Assembly (NCBI GenBank): GCA_009823505.1
Contig: VZQC01010587.1
Coordinates: 17,538 to 81,537 of the forward strand
Length of the DNA stretch: 64,000 bases
Direction: 5' to 3'
Source: Rhizomys pruinosus
Taxonomy: Eukaryota; Chordata; Mammalia; Rodentia; Spalacidae
The position numbers and the translations under genes are program-made. Below the pieces are notes generated by a model that worked only from the letters and a program-made list of their open reading frames with translations, did not search any database and was not told the DNA's origin. Numbering within the stretch: the stretch's first letter is position 1; every line of letters starts with the position of its first letter. This document shows positions 46,552 to 58,063 of this stretch, in pieces.

Positions 46552-47006
46552 AGGAGTTGCCATTCTAATATCAGACAAAATAGACCTCAAAGTAAAACTA
46601 ATCAGAAAAGACAAATAGGGCCCTTACATCCTTATAAAAGGAATAATTAATCATGAAGATTTCACATTCACAAATATATATGCACCAAACTCCAGTGCAT
46701 TGAACTTTATAAACAGAATCCTGCAAGACCTTAAGGCACAGATTAATCACAGCATGCTAAGAGTGGGGGATTTCAATATCCCACTGAGCTTTTTGGATAG
46801 ATCAACTGGACAAAGAATAAACAGAGAGACATCTGAACTGAACAATACATTACTCCAAATGGACCTCACAGACATTTATTGAACATTCCACCTGAACACC
46901 AGAGAATATACATTCTACTCACCACCCTATGGAACATTCTCCAAAATCGACCACATACTGGGACACAGAAAAAAACCCAACAAATACAAAAGGATTGAAA
47001 TTATTT

Positions 47007-47251
47007 GGGGGGCTGGAGAGATGGCCTAGAGGTTAAGAGCACTGACTGCTCTTGCAGAGGACCCAGGTTTGATCCCCAGCACCCACATGGCGGCTGAGAA
47101 CCATCTGTAACTCCAATTCCAGGAGAACTCCAGTTCCAGGGAAATCTGAGACTCTCTTCTGACCTTCGTGGCATTGCATGACACGGGTGCACATACCTAC
47201 ATGCAGACAGTACATTCATACACATACAAGAATAAATAAAAATTTAAAAAA
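47007..47251 (+). mobile_element. B2 SINE in L1 B with TSD and internal duplication
   Basis: Full B2. TSD gaaattattt at 46,997-47,006 and 47,252-47,261. The body has the duplicated ctccaattccagg / ctccagttccagg segment (47,110-47,140), as in the B2 at 33,561. Confidence 0.97.
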
Positions 47252-48911
47252 GAAATTATTTCATGCATTCTGTCAGACAACAGTGCAATAAAGCTCAATA
47301 TCAACATCAGGATTATCCCAACTATCTAAAAGAACACACTCCTAAATAATGAATGGGTCAAGGAAGAATTGAAAAAAGAAATAAAAATATTCCTGGATCT
47401 GAACAAAAACAGCAACACAATACATCAAAAACTATGGGATACTTTAAAAGCAGTACTAAGAGGGAAGCTTAGAGCCCTGAGTGCTTACATTAAAAAAAAA
47501 AATCAGAAAGAGCACAAACAAATGATTGAACACTGCAGCTAAAAGCACTTGAGAAACAAAAACAAATGAACCCCAAACACAAAAGACAAGAAGAAATAAC
47601 AAAAATCAGAGCAGAAATCAATGAAATAGAAACAAAGAAAGCAATACAAAGAATCAATGAATCCAAAAGTTAGTTCTTTGAGAGAATAAACAAGAGAGAC
47701 AGACCTCTACCCCAGTTAACCAAAAGAAAAAAGAGCAACTCCAAATCAATAGAATTTGTGATGAAAAGGGAAACATCACAACAGATAAAACAAAAAATAT
47801 CCAGGTAACCATACAGGAACACTTCAAAAATCTATACTCTACTAAATTTGAGAAAACCTAAGAGAAATGGATGAATATCTGAAATCCTGGAATTCAGCAA
47901 AGCTTAAACAAGAAGAAACTGACAGCTTAAACAGACCCATAATACTAGAGGTAATTGAAAATATAATAAAAACCTCCCAACCAAAAAAAGCCCAGGCCCA
48001 GATGGTTTCATGGCAGAGTTCTATAAAACATTTAAAGAAGACTTACAACCATTACTACTCAAAATGTTCAGAAGGATACAAGCAGAGGGAAATATCCAAA
48101 ATTCCTTCTATGAAGCCAGCATTAAACTAATACCAAAACAAGACAAAGATACAACCAAAAAAAAGAAACTATAGGCCCATCTCATTAATGAACATAGATG
48201 CAAAAATATTCAACCAAAAACTTGGAAACCACATACAGACCCACATCAAAAAAATCATCCATTATGACCAACTTGGATTCATACCAGAGATGCAGGGATA
48301 GTTCAATATATGAAAATCAATAAATATCATAAAACACATAAATGGACTGAAAGACAAAAACCACATGATCATCTCAATCGATGTGGATAAAGCCTTCGAC
48401 AAAATCCAGCATTCCTTCATGTTTAAAGTTCTAGAGGGAATTTGATTGAAGCGAACATTACTCAACATAATCAAAGCCATATACAACAAACCCACAGCCA
48501 ACATCATCCTAAATGGAGAAAACTTAGAAGCATTCCCTTTAAAGTTAAGAACTCGGCAAGGCTGCCCCTATCAACCCTCCTCTTCAATATAGTGCTTGAA
48601 ATACTTGCTAGGGCAATAAGGCAAGAAAAGGAAATTAAAGGACTATCTCTTTTTTGCAGATGATATGATAGTTTACCTAAGGGATGCTAAAGACTCCACC
48701 AGAAAACTCCTAGAAACTATAAAGACTTTCAGTAAAGTGGTGGGAAACAAAATTAACCTAGAAAAATCAGTAGCCTTTCTTTACACCAACAGCAGTCAAC
48801 AGAAGAAAGAATATAAGGAGACCTTCCCACTCACAATAGCCTCAAAAACAATGAAATACCTAGGAACGAACCTAACCAAAGATACCAAAGATCTGTACAA
48901 CAAAAATTTTA

Positions 48912-49103
48912 TTTATTTATTTTTCATATACACGAATTAGTTTATTTCAGATTTAATTGGAATTGGGGAAAGCATTAATATTTGAAACTTAATTTCAAAG
49001 TGATGTGAAACTGAATATGATATTCAGTTTCAAAATTGAGCAACTAAGAAAGTTTTTCTTTTTTTTTTTATTGATGCTTTGTGTATTTCATACATCATTA
49101 TCC
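48912..49103 (-). mobile_element. Short L1 insertion with probable 3' transduction
   Basis: One insertion bounded by a perfect TSD acaaaaatttta (48,900-48,911; 49,104-49,115). On the minus strand it reads: 33 bp of L1 3' end (49,071-49,103), an A-run with AATAAA (49,054-49,070), about 125 bp of non-L1 sequence, then a second A-rich tail with repeated AATAAA (48,912-48,925). This is the signature of read-through transcription past the L1 poly(A) signal. A perfect 25-bp inverted repeat (49,007-49,031) lies in the non-L1 part. Confidence 0.8.
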
Positions 49104-49740
49104 ACAAAAATTTTAAACCCCAAAGAAGGAGATTGAAGAAGACATCAGAAGATGGAAAGACTTCCCATGCTCATGAACTGGAAAAATTAATATAGTAAAA
49201 ATGTCCATTCTATAGAAATTGTTATAGTTATTCAATGCAATCCCAATTAAAATCCTGAAGAGTTTCTTCACAGACTTGGAAAAAAAATCCTTAAATTCAT
49301 ATGGAAAAACAAAAGACCTCCAAATACCCAAAGCAACCCTGAATGAAAAGAGCAACACGGGTGAGCGGGGGAAATCACTATACCAGACTTCAAAAAGGGC
49401 TATAGTCATAAAACGGTTTGGTACTAGCACAAAAACAGACCTGTAGACCAATGGAACAAAATTGAAGATCCAAACTTGAACTCATACAATTTCAACCACC
49501 TCATATTTGACAAATAGGACAAGAAGACACAATGGAGGAAAGACAGCATCTTTAGCAAATTGTGTTGGCAAAACTTGTTCACTGCTTGTAGAAGAATAAA
49601 ATTAAGCCCCTACCTCTCACCCTGAACAAAATCAACTCCAAATGAATCGAAGACCTCAATGTGAAACCCGAAACTCTGAAGGTGATAGAAGAAAATGTTG
49701 CCAGCAACCTACAAGACATAGGGGTAGGAAAAGACTTTCT

Positions 49741-49967
49741 TTTTCATTTTTTATTTGTTTATTCTTGTATGTGTAAGAATGTACTGTCTGCATGCAGGTC
49801 TGTGCACACATGTCATGCAATGCCGCAGAGGTCAGAAGAGGGTGTTGGATTCCCCTTGAACTGGAGCCAAAGATGCTTCTCTGCTGCCATGTGGGTGCTG
49901 GGGATTGAACCCGGGTCCTCTGCAAGAGCAGTCGGTGCTCTTAACCGCTAGGCCATCTATCCAGCCT
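49741..49967 (-). mobile_element. B2 SINE in L1 B, antisense, with TSD
   Basis: Complete antisense B2. Perfect TSD ggaaaagactttct at 49,727-49,740 and 49,968-49,981. Confidence 0.97.
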
Positions 49968-50495
49968 GGAAAAGACTTTCTAAATCAGACAGCAGCTGAA
50001 CAGGAAATAAGATCAACAATTGGCAAGTGGAACCTCATTAAACTCAAAAGCTTCTGTACAGCAAAGAAACAGTCAGTGAAGAAAAGAGAAAACCCACAGA
50101 GTGGGAGAAAACCTTCACTGCTGATACATCTGACAGAGCATTAACTTCCAGAATATATAAACTTCTCAAAAAACAAAGAAGAAAACAAATGACCCACTCA
50201 AGATCTGGATTAAAGAGCTGAACAGAGACTTCATAAGGGAGGAAGTAAAAATGGCTGAGAAACATGTTAAACAGTGTTCAACATAATTAATAATTAAGGA
50301 AGTGCAAATTAAAACCACCTTAAGATATCAACTTTGAAAAGACTCAGAAGGGGAAACAGAACATGTATGGCAGATTGCATGAACTTGGGAGTGGTGGGGG
50401 GCATAGAGGGGGAAATGAGTCTGGATTGAACTGAAAAGTGATGTATGAAATGCACAAAACTTCAATAAAAGATTTTTTAAAAAGAAATTGAATCC

Positions 50496-53400
50496 ATCTT
50501 TTTGTTGTCTAAACGAAACCCATCTCACCTTCAAGGATAAGCACTATCTTAAGGTAAAAGGATGGAAAAAATATTCCAAGCAAATGGTACTAAGAAGCAA
50601 GCAGGAGTTGCTATTCTAATATCAGACAAAATGGGCTTCAAATTAAAACTAATCAGAAGAGATGAAGAGGGTCACTACATTCTAACCAAAGGAACAATTA
50701 ACCATGAAGATTTCATGATCATGAATATATATGCACCAAACTCTGGAGCACTAAACTTCATAAACACAATTCTACAGGACTTTAAGGCACAGATTAATTC
50801 AAACACACTGATATTGGTGGATTTTAATAGCTGCTGTGCCCATTAGACAGGTCAACCAGATAAAAATAAACAGAGGCAGGTGGACTAAGCAATATGATAC
50901 ACCAAATGGACCTAACAGACATCTACTAAATATTCCACCCAAGCACCAAAGAATATCCCTTCTATTCAGAAACATTCTCCAAAATATAGAACATTCTCCA
51001 AAGTCAACCACATATTGGGACACAGAACAAATCTCAACAAATACAAAAACTGAAATATTTCCATGCATTCTATCAGGCCACAATGCAATAAAGCTTAATA
51101 TCAAAACCAGAAGAAACCCTACTATCTACAAGAACTCATGGAGATTAAACAACACACTCCTGAATAATGAATTGGTCAAGAGAGAAATAAAGAAATAAAA
51201 ATATCCTGGAATTAAATGAAAAGGACAATACAACACAACAAAACTTCCAGGACATTTTAAAAGCAGTCTTAAGAGGAAAATTTATAGCTCTAAGTGCCTA
51301 CACTAAAAAACAAAACAAAACAAAAAACATAAAAAGCACAAATAAATGATCTAATACTGCAACTTAAAATACTGGATAGACAACAGCAAATGAATACCAA
51401 ACCCAGACAAGAAGAAATAACAATCAGAGTGGAGATCAATGAAATAGAAACAAAGAAAATAATACAAAGAATAAATGAATCCAAGAGCTGATTCTTTTAA
51501 AGGATAAACAAGATAGATAGACCTCTAGCTCAGTTAGACAAAAGAAAGAAAGGGCAACTCCAAATCAACAAAATTAGAAATGAAAAGGAAAACACCACAA
51601 TAAATAATGAAAAATCTAGACAATTATATGAGAATACTTCAAAAACCTATACTCTATTAAATTTGAAAACCTAAGAGAAATGGATGGATGGATATCTGAA
51701 ACCATGGAAATCACCAAAGCTTAACCAATAAGAGATGGACAGCTGAAACAGACCCGTAACATATGAGGAAATTGAAGCAGTAATACAGAATCTTCCAACT
51801 AAAAAAGCCCAGGCCCAGATGGACTTATGGCAGAATTCTTTAAAACATTTAAAGAGGATGTACGACCATTATTACTCTTATTCAAAAAGTTAGAGAGAGA
51901 AATCTCTCAAATTCCTTCTATGAAACCAGCATCACTCTAATACCAAACCCAGCCAAAGATACAACTAAAAAAGAATATAGATGCAAAAAGTTTCAACAAA
52001 ATACTTGCAAACTGCATAGTGGCACATATCAAAAAGTCATCCGCCATGACCAAGTCAGATTTATACAGAGATTAATACCAGAGATGACATAAATTCAACA
52101 AACATAAATCAATAAATGTTATAAAGCAAATAAATGGACTGAAAGACGAAAATCACATGGTCATTTCAATTGATGCAGAAAATTTCTTTGATAAAATTCA
52201 ACATGCATTCATGTTTAAGGTCCTACAGGAAACTGGACTGAAGGGAATATTCTTCAACATAATTAAAGCCATATATGACAAACCCACAGCCAACGCCAGT
52301 CTAAAGGGAGAAAAAGTTAGAAGCATTCCCCTTAAAATCAGGAACCTGGCAAGTTTGCCCCTATCCCCACTCTTTTTCAATATAGTGCTTGAAACTCTTG
52401 CTAGAGCAATAAGATAAGAGAAGGAAATTAAAGAGTACTAATTGGAAAAGAGGAGGTCAAACTATCTCTTTTTGCAGGTGACATGATAGCATACCTATGG
52501 GATGCCAAAAATTTCACCAGAAAACTCCTATAAATGATTAACAGTTTCAGTAAAGTGGTTTTTCTAGGTTAATTACAAAATTAACCTACAAAAACCAGTA
52601 GCCTTACTTTATGCCAACAACAAGCAATTGGGGAAGGAATACAAGAAGACCTTCCCATTCACAATAGCCTCAAAAAATAATATCTTGGAACAAACCTGAC
52701 CAAAGATACTGAAGATCTCTACAATGGAAATTTTAAATCTTTGAAGGAGATTGAAGAAGACTATTATTAGAAAATAGAAAGACCTCCCATGCTCATGGAG
52801 TGACACAATTAATATAGTAAAATGATCATCCTACCCAAAGTAATATATAGATTCAATGCAATTCCAATTAAAATTTCCATGACTTTCTTCACAGATTTAG
52901 AAAAAAAATCATAACATTCATATGGAAAAACAGAAGACCCCAGATGGCCAAAGCACCCCTGATCAAAAAGAGTAATGAAGGGGGGTTACTATACTAGACC
53001 TCAAACTATATTACTAGGGCTATAGTCATAAAAACAGCAGGGTGTTGGCACAAAAACAGACTCAAAGATCAATGGAACAAAACTGAAAATCCAAACTTCA
53101 ACACATACAATTTTATCCACGTCATATTTGACAAGGGGGGCAAGAAGGCTCAATGGAAAAAAGACAATATCTTTGGCAAATGGTGCTGGCAAAACTGGAT
53201 CACCGCTTGTGGAAGAATAAAACTAAACCCCTACTTCTCAACTGTACAAAAATCAACTCCAAATGGACCAAAAGCCTCAATGTGAAACCTGAAACTCTGA
53301 AAATGATAGAAGAAAACATTGGCAGTAACCTACAAGGCGTGGGCATAGGAATAAACTTTCTAAATCAGACATCAGTTGCACAGGAAATAAGATCAACAAT

Positions 53401-54170
53401 CAACAAATATGACCTCATTAAATTAAAAATCTTCTGTACAGTGAAAAAAACAATCAAAGAAGTGAAGAGAAAACCCACAGAGTGGGAGCAAACCTTCACA
53501 GGGACACATCTGACAGAGGTTTAACATCCAGATTAGATAAATTACTCAAAAAACAAGGGATCAAGAAAATAAATGACCCAATCAAAAGATGGAGTAATGA
53601 GCTGAACAGAGACTTCACAAATGAAGAAGTAAAGATGTCTGAGAATCATCTTTTTTAGATGAGAACACTTTTAAGAGAAACATCTTAAAAAGTGTTCAAC
53701 ACCACTAATAATTAAGGAAATGCAAATTAAAACCACTTTAATATTTCCTCTTACCTGGTAAGACTAGCCAAGAAAACAACTGATACCAAATGCTGGAGAG
53801 AATGTAGGGAAAAGGAAACATTAAACCACTGATGGTAGGAATGCAAACTCGTACAATCCCTATGGAAAGCAGTGTGGAAAACTCTTTAAAAGTCTCAAAA
53901 TCTACCACGTGACCCAGTCATACCACTCCTGGGTATATACCCAAAAGATTCATCCTATTGCAGAGAAACATGCACAACCATTTTATTCCAGCTCTTTTTG
54001 CAATAGTGAAGAGCTGGAATTAACCCAACTGTCATCCCTCAGCTTATAAGTGGATAAGGAAAAAGTGGTACATCTACACAATGCAGTTCTATGCAGTGGT
54101 AAAGAAAGACAAAATCATTAAATTTGGAGGTAAATGGATGGAAGTAGAAGCTGTTATGCTAAGTGAAGTA
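50496..54170 (+). pseudogene. L1 ORF2 (A), broken
   Basis: Endonuclease part near 50,560-50,850 (SNTLILVDFN-type word), reverse transcriptase near 52,150-52,500 and C-terminal part 53,150-54,170. The RT active site around 52,470 reads FAGD in place of FADD, a loss of a catalytic Asp, and many frameshifts are present. A small inverted duplication at 53,663-53,697 disturbs the C-terminal part. It cannot encode an active protein. Confidence 0.82.
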
Positions 54171-54477
54171 ACACAGTCCCAATGAGGCGTCCCTCACTTG
54201 TAGATCTTAGCACCCAATCCTGAAATACTCTGTCATTTTGTAACGTGCATATTTGGGAGTAATATAAAATTAAAGGGAACAGCAACAAAAGACCTATTCA
54301 AAGATCTGACAAAACTGTAAACTTCTACATAGAAAAACTTTTCAAAAGACTAAGAAAAAGATTCAAGACAGTACTTAACATTTTTGGCAGAATGCATGAA
54401 CTCTAATTGAGGGTGGGCATGGATGGGGAATGTGTCTAAATTTGACTGGGAAACGTATGAAATGCACAAAAACTCAA
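50496..54477 (+). mobile_element. L1 (A), continuation: ORF2 and 3' end
   Basis: Resumes ORF2 exactly where L1 B inserted (after the second TSD copy) and runs to the 3' tail gaaatgcacaaaaactcaat. A proper poly(A) is missing. The tagaatcct at 54,478-54,486 matches the left flank at 39,443-39,451, so the whole outer complex shares one TSD. Confidence 0.85.
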
Positions 54478-54486
54478 TAGAATCCT

Positions 54487-54690
54487 TTCAGTGGGTCTTC
54501 TGGGATAAATGATGTCTTTCTTTTGAATTTGAAAAACTGGTCCTTCAAAAGTGCCATAGTAGTTTATAATCACACAGTTTGCATACCCATTAACATAGAT
54601 TTCCTTTTTGTGCCAGTTCTGATAACATACATCTGGAATACCTGCAGACAGTTGCCAAAACACCGAGATTCTGATTTGGAAGCTAGGCTA
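54487..54690 (-). mobile_element. Ancient L1M-like fragment, antisense, part 2
   Basis: aactggtccttcaaaagtgc, ataatcacacagtttgcata and ttctgataacatacatctgg continue the antisense old-L1 order left off at 39,437. Confidence 0.55.
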
Positions 54691-54782
54691 GGCTATGTAG
54701 CAAGACTCTGCCCTGCCATAGAAAACAGAAAATGAGAAAGAGAGAAAAGATGCTTGGCAAAAAAAAAAAAAAAAAAAAAAAA
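54691..54782 (+). mobile_element. B1-like tail fragment with poly(A)
   Basis: ctaggctatgtagcaagact and ctgccctgccatagaaaac resemble a B1 3' end. It is followed by a run of about 24 A. Confidence 0.5.
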
Positions 54783-54998
54783 GAAAAGACTGAGAGATAT
54801 TTTTATCCATTTACAAACACCAAATGTCATCAAACACCTATTAAATTTTTTCCAAAGTAATGTTAATTTGATATATAATTTTTGTTAATGTCTTTGAGCA
54901 TTTAAAATTGTTTATTGATCCTTTGTAACATCTTCCTCTAAACTGCCTCTTGCTGGCATTTGTTCATTTCAGTCCTGTCCCTCCACTGCCTTTGTGCT
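54783..54998 (-). mobile_element. Ancient L1M-like fragment, antisense, part 3
   Basis: tttgttaatgtctttgagca and ttgatcctttgtaacatctt fit an old antisense L1. It continues at 61,084. Confidence 0.45.
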
Positions 54999-56925
54999 TG
55001 GTATTTCCTTTTTTAAAATTAATTTAGTTATATATATTTTTATCAACATCTAGACCCATACCCCCCATCCTCCACCCCACCAGAGCTCAATGCATTCTGC
55101 CAAAACATGCTTTTCATCTCCTTTCTCAGTCTTTCTCAAATATTCTCCAATGTGAGAAGTTGACGTTTTTAGAGAGAAGTTTACTGTTTTAGTAGTTATT
55201 TGATGATGCAGCCTTTTCTGTTGTGGTTGTTGTTGTTGTTGTTTCCAATATGTTCACTCCCAACTGCTTTGGACAAAAGCTCAAGGGGCCATGACAAGAA
55301 ATACTTTACAATTAGGTAATGGCCACTATCATCCACAGATGAGGGATACCATTCCTTGTTTGTTTTTTCTGGGACTGTGTTACTTCACCAGCATGATGTC
55401 CTCTAGCTCCAGCCATTTTCCTGCAAAGGTTCATGATGTTTCTTTCTTTACTGCGCTGAGAACTCCATTGTGTAGAAGGTACCACATTTTCTCTATCCAC
55501 TATCAAGTTGAGGGGCATTTGGGTTGGTTCCAGCTCCTTGGCTATTGTGAAGAGAGCTGAAAAAACATGGCGTGCAATGTATCTCTGTGGTGGGGTGAGC
55601 CTTGGGGGTACATGCCTAGGAGTGTATGGCTGGGTCAGGTGCAAGTTCATTCTAAGTCTTCCAAGGGTTCTCCACAATTGCTTTCCATAGTGGCTACAAG
55701 TTACATTCCCACCACAGCAGTGAATGAGTGTTCTCCTTTCCCCCACAACCTCTCCAGCACTTGGTATCATTTGTTTTCTTGATCCTAGCCAGTCTTATTG
55801 GAGTAGATGATATCTTAAAGTGGTTTTTCATTTGCATTTCCTTAATGATTAGTGGATGTTGAACACTTCTTAAGGTGTTTCTCCGCCATCTCTAATTCTC
55901 ACTTTGTAATCTCTGTTCAGGTCTTTTCTCCATCTATGAGTGGGTCATTTGTTTTCTTCCTTCTTTGGTTTTTTGAGTAGTTTATGTATTCTGGAAATCA
56001 ATGCTTTGTCAGATGTTTTGTGGTGAAGGTTTCCCTCCCACTCTGTGGGATTTCTCTTCACTTCCTTGATTTGCTTCTTTTGATGTACAGAAATTTTTGA
56101 GTTTAATGAGGTCCCATTGTCAATTGTTGACCTTAATTCTTGTGCAGCTGCTGTCTGATTTAGGAAGTCTTTTCCTATGCCTATGTCTTGTACTCTGCTG
56201 CCAACTTTTACATCTATTGCCTTCAGAGATTAGGGTTTCACATTGAGGTCTTTGATCCATCTGGAGTTGACTTTTGGACAGGGCGAAAGGTAGGGGTTTA
56301 ATTTCATTCTTCTACAAGTGGCAATCCAGTTTTGCCAACACCACTTGCTGAAGGTCTTGTCTTTTCTCCATTGTGTCTTCTTGGCACCCTTGTCAAACAT
56401 GAGATGGCTGAAATTGTATGTGCTCAAAGTTTGGATCTCAGTTTTGTTCCATTGGTCAATAGGTCGTTTTTGTGCCAGTACCAGGTGTTTTTAATGACTA
56501 TAGCCCTGTAGTATAGTTTGAAGTCTGTATTAGAGATCCCCTGTGTAGCTCTTCGCTCAGGTTGTTTTGGCTATTCAGGGTCTTTTGTTTGAATGAATCT
56601 AAGGACTTTTTTTTCCAAGGCTGTGAAGAAATCTCTTGGGGATTTTGATTGGGATTGCATTAAATCTATACAAGCGTTTGGGTAGAATGGACATTTTACA
56701 ATGTTAATTTTCCCAATCCATGAGCATGGGAGGTTTTTCATCTTTTTGATTAATTCTTCAATTTCTTTCTTTAAGGGTTTAAAATTTTTGTTGTAGAGAT
56801 TTTGGTGTCTTTTGTTAGATTGGTTCCTAGTATTTTATTGTTTTTTAGAGGCTATTGTGAGTGGGAAGGTCTCTTTTGAATTCTTTCTCAGCTGGGCTTT
56901 TCTTGGTGTAAAGAAAGGCCATTGA

Positions 56926-57112
56926 ATATATATATATATATATATATAATATATATAAATAATTATCAATGGTCTTTTTTGAGACAGGGTCTCCTGTAGT
57001 CCCAGCTGTCCTGGAACTCATTCTGTAGACCAGTCTGGCCTTGAACTCACAAAGACCGCCTGCCTCTCCTCCCGAGTGCTAGGATTAAAGGCGTGTGCCA
57101 CCACACCCTGCA
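56926..57112 (-). mobile_element. B1 SINE in L1 C, antisense, tail turned into (TA)n
   Basis: B1 body at about 56,972-57,112. Its former A-tail side is a TA microsatellite (56,926-56,962). TSD gccattga at 56,918-56,925 and 57,113-57,120. Confidence 0.95.
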
Positions 57113-57830
57113 GCCATTGATTTTTTAAGGTTAATTGTATCCTGCCACTTTCTGAAGCTGTAATCTTTCTTGGAGTTTTCTGTGGAGTTTTTTACATCCC
57201 TTGTAAACAATCATATCATCAGCAAATAGGGATAGTTGACTTCCTCTTTTTCCAATTAGTACTCCTTTAATTTCATTTTCTTGCCTTATTGTTCTAGCAA
57301 GTGTTTCAAGCACTATATTGAAGAGGAGTGGTGACAGGGAGCAGCCTTGCCGAGTTCCTACCATTAAAGGGAATGTTTCTGTCATTCCCCATTTAGGATG
57401 ATATTGGCTGTGGGTTTCCTGTATATGTGTTTGATTACTTGAGGAATGATCCCTCCAATAATTCCTTCTAGGACTTTAAGCATGAAGGGATGCTGGATTT
57501 CGTCAAAGGCATTTTCCAGCATCAATTGAGATATGGTGTGGTTTTTTGTCTTTCATTCCATTTATGTGCTTGATGATGTTTAATTGATTTTGGTATGTTG
57601 AAATATCCCTGCACTCTGGTATGAATCCAACTTGGTCATGATGGATGATCTTCTTGATGTGGGTCTGTATGTGATTTGCAATACTTGTTGGAATTTTGAC
57701 ATCTGTATTCATTAGGGAGATGTGGTCTGTAGTTCTCCTTTTTAGTTGAATCTTTGCCTGGTTTTGGTAATAGAGTGATGCTGGCTTCATAGAAGGAATT
57801 TGGGAGAATTCCCTCTGGTTGTATCCTTCT

Positions 57831-58063
57831 TTTTTTTTTTAATTAATTTTTATTTATTTTTTATGTATATGAATGTACTGTCTGCATGCAGGTCTGTGCA
57901 CCCGTGTCGTGCAATGCCGCGGAGGTCAGAAGAGGGTGTCAGATTCCCCTGGAACTGGAGTAAAGACGGTTCTCAGCCGCCATGGTGGGTGCTGGGGATC
58001 GAACCCGGGTCCCTGCAAGAGCAAGTCTAGGCTTTAACTTGGGCCCATCTCTCCAGCCCCTGA
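57831..58063 (-). mobile_element. B2 SINE in L1 C, antisense, with TSD
   Basis: Complete antisense B2. Perfect TSD ttgtatccttct at 57,819-57,830 and 58,064-58,075. Confidence 0.97.

Larger units (their letters stand above)
46172..50333 (+). pseudogene. L1 ORF2 (B): endonuclease and reverse transcriptase, broken
   Basis: ORF2p makes the nick and reverse-transcribes L1 RNA at the target. The endonuclease part follows ORF1, and the reverse transcriptase is recognisable around 48,360-48,700 ([17 protein letters not shown] and [24 protein letters not shown] words). The FADD active site at about 48,655 is frameshifted (FCR then stop). There are many stops and four insertions (46,388, 47,007, 48,912, 49,741). 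The C-terminal end is deleted. Confidence 0.8.
44399..50481 (+). mobile_element. L1 (B), 5' UTR to 3' tail, nested in A
   Basis: Flanked by a perfect 14-bp TSD aagaaattgaatcc (44,385-44,398 and 50,482-50,495), so it inserted into ORF2 of L1 A. It contains a GC-rich 5' UTR (44,399-44,817), ORF1, ORF2 and a 3' tail ending in ttcaataaaagattttttaa. ORF2 lacks its C-terminal part: the sequence passes from aaccaccttaagatatc straight to the 3' tail at 50,333. It carries two B1s, two B2s and a small L1 insertion, and is inactive. Confidence 0.88.

Noticed and set aside
55312..55770. 152-codon minus-strand ORF
   Set aside because: Lies in the 3' region of antisense L1 C. It is retrotransposon-derived and decayed, not a host gene.
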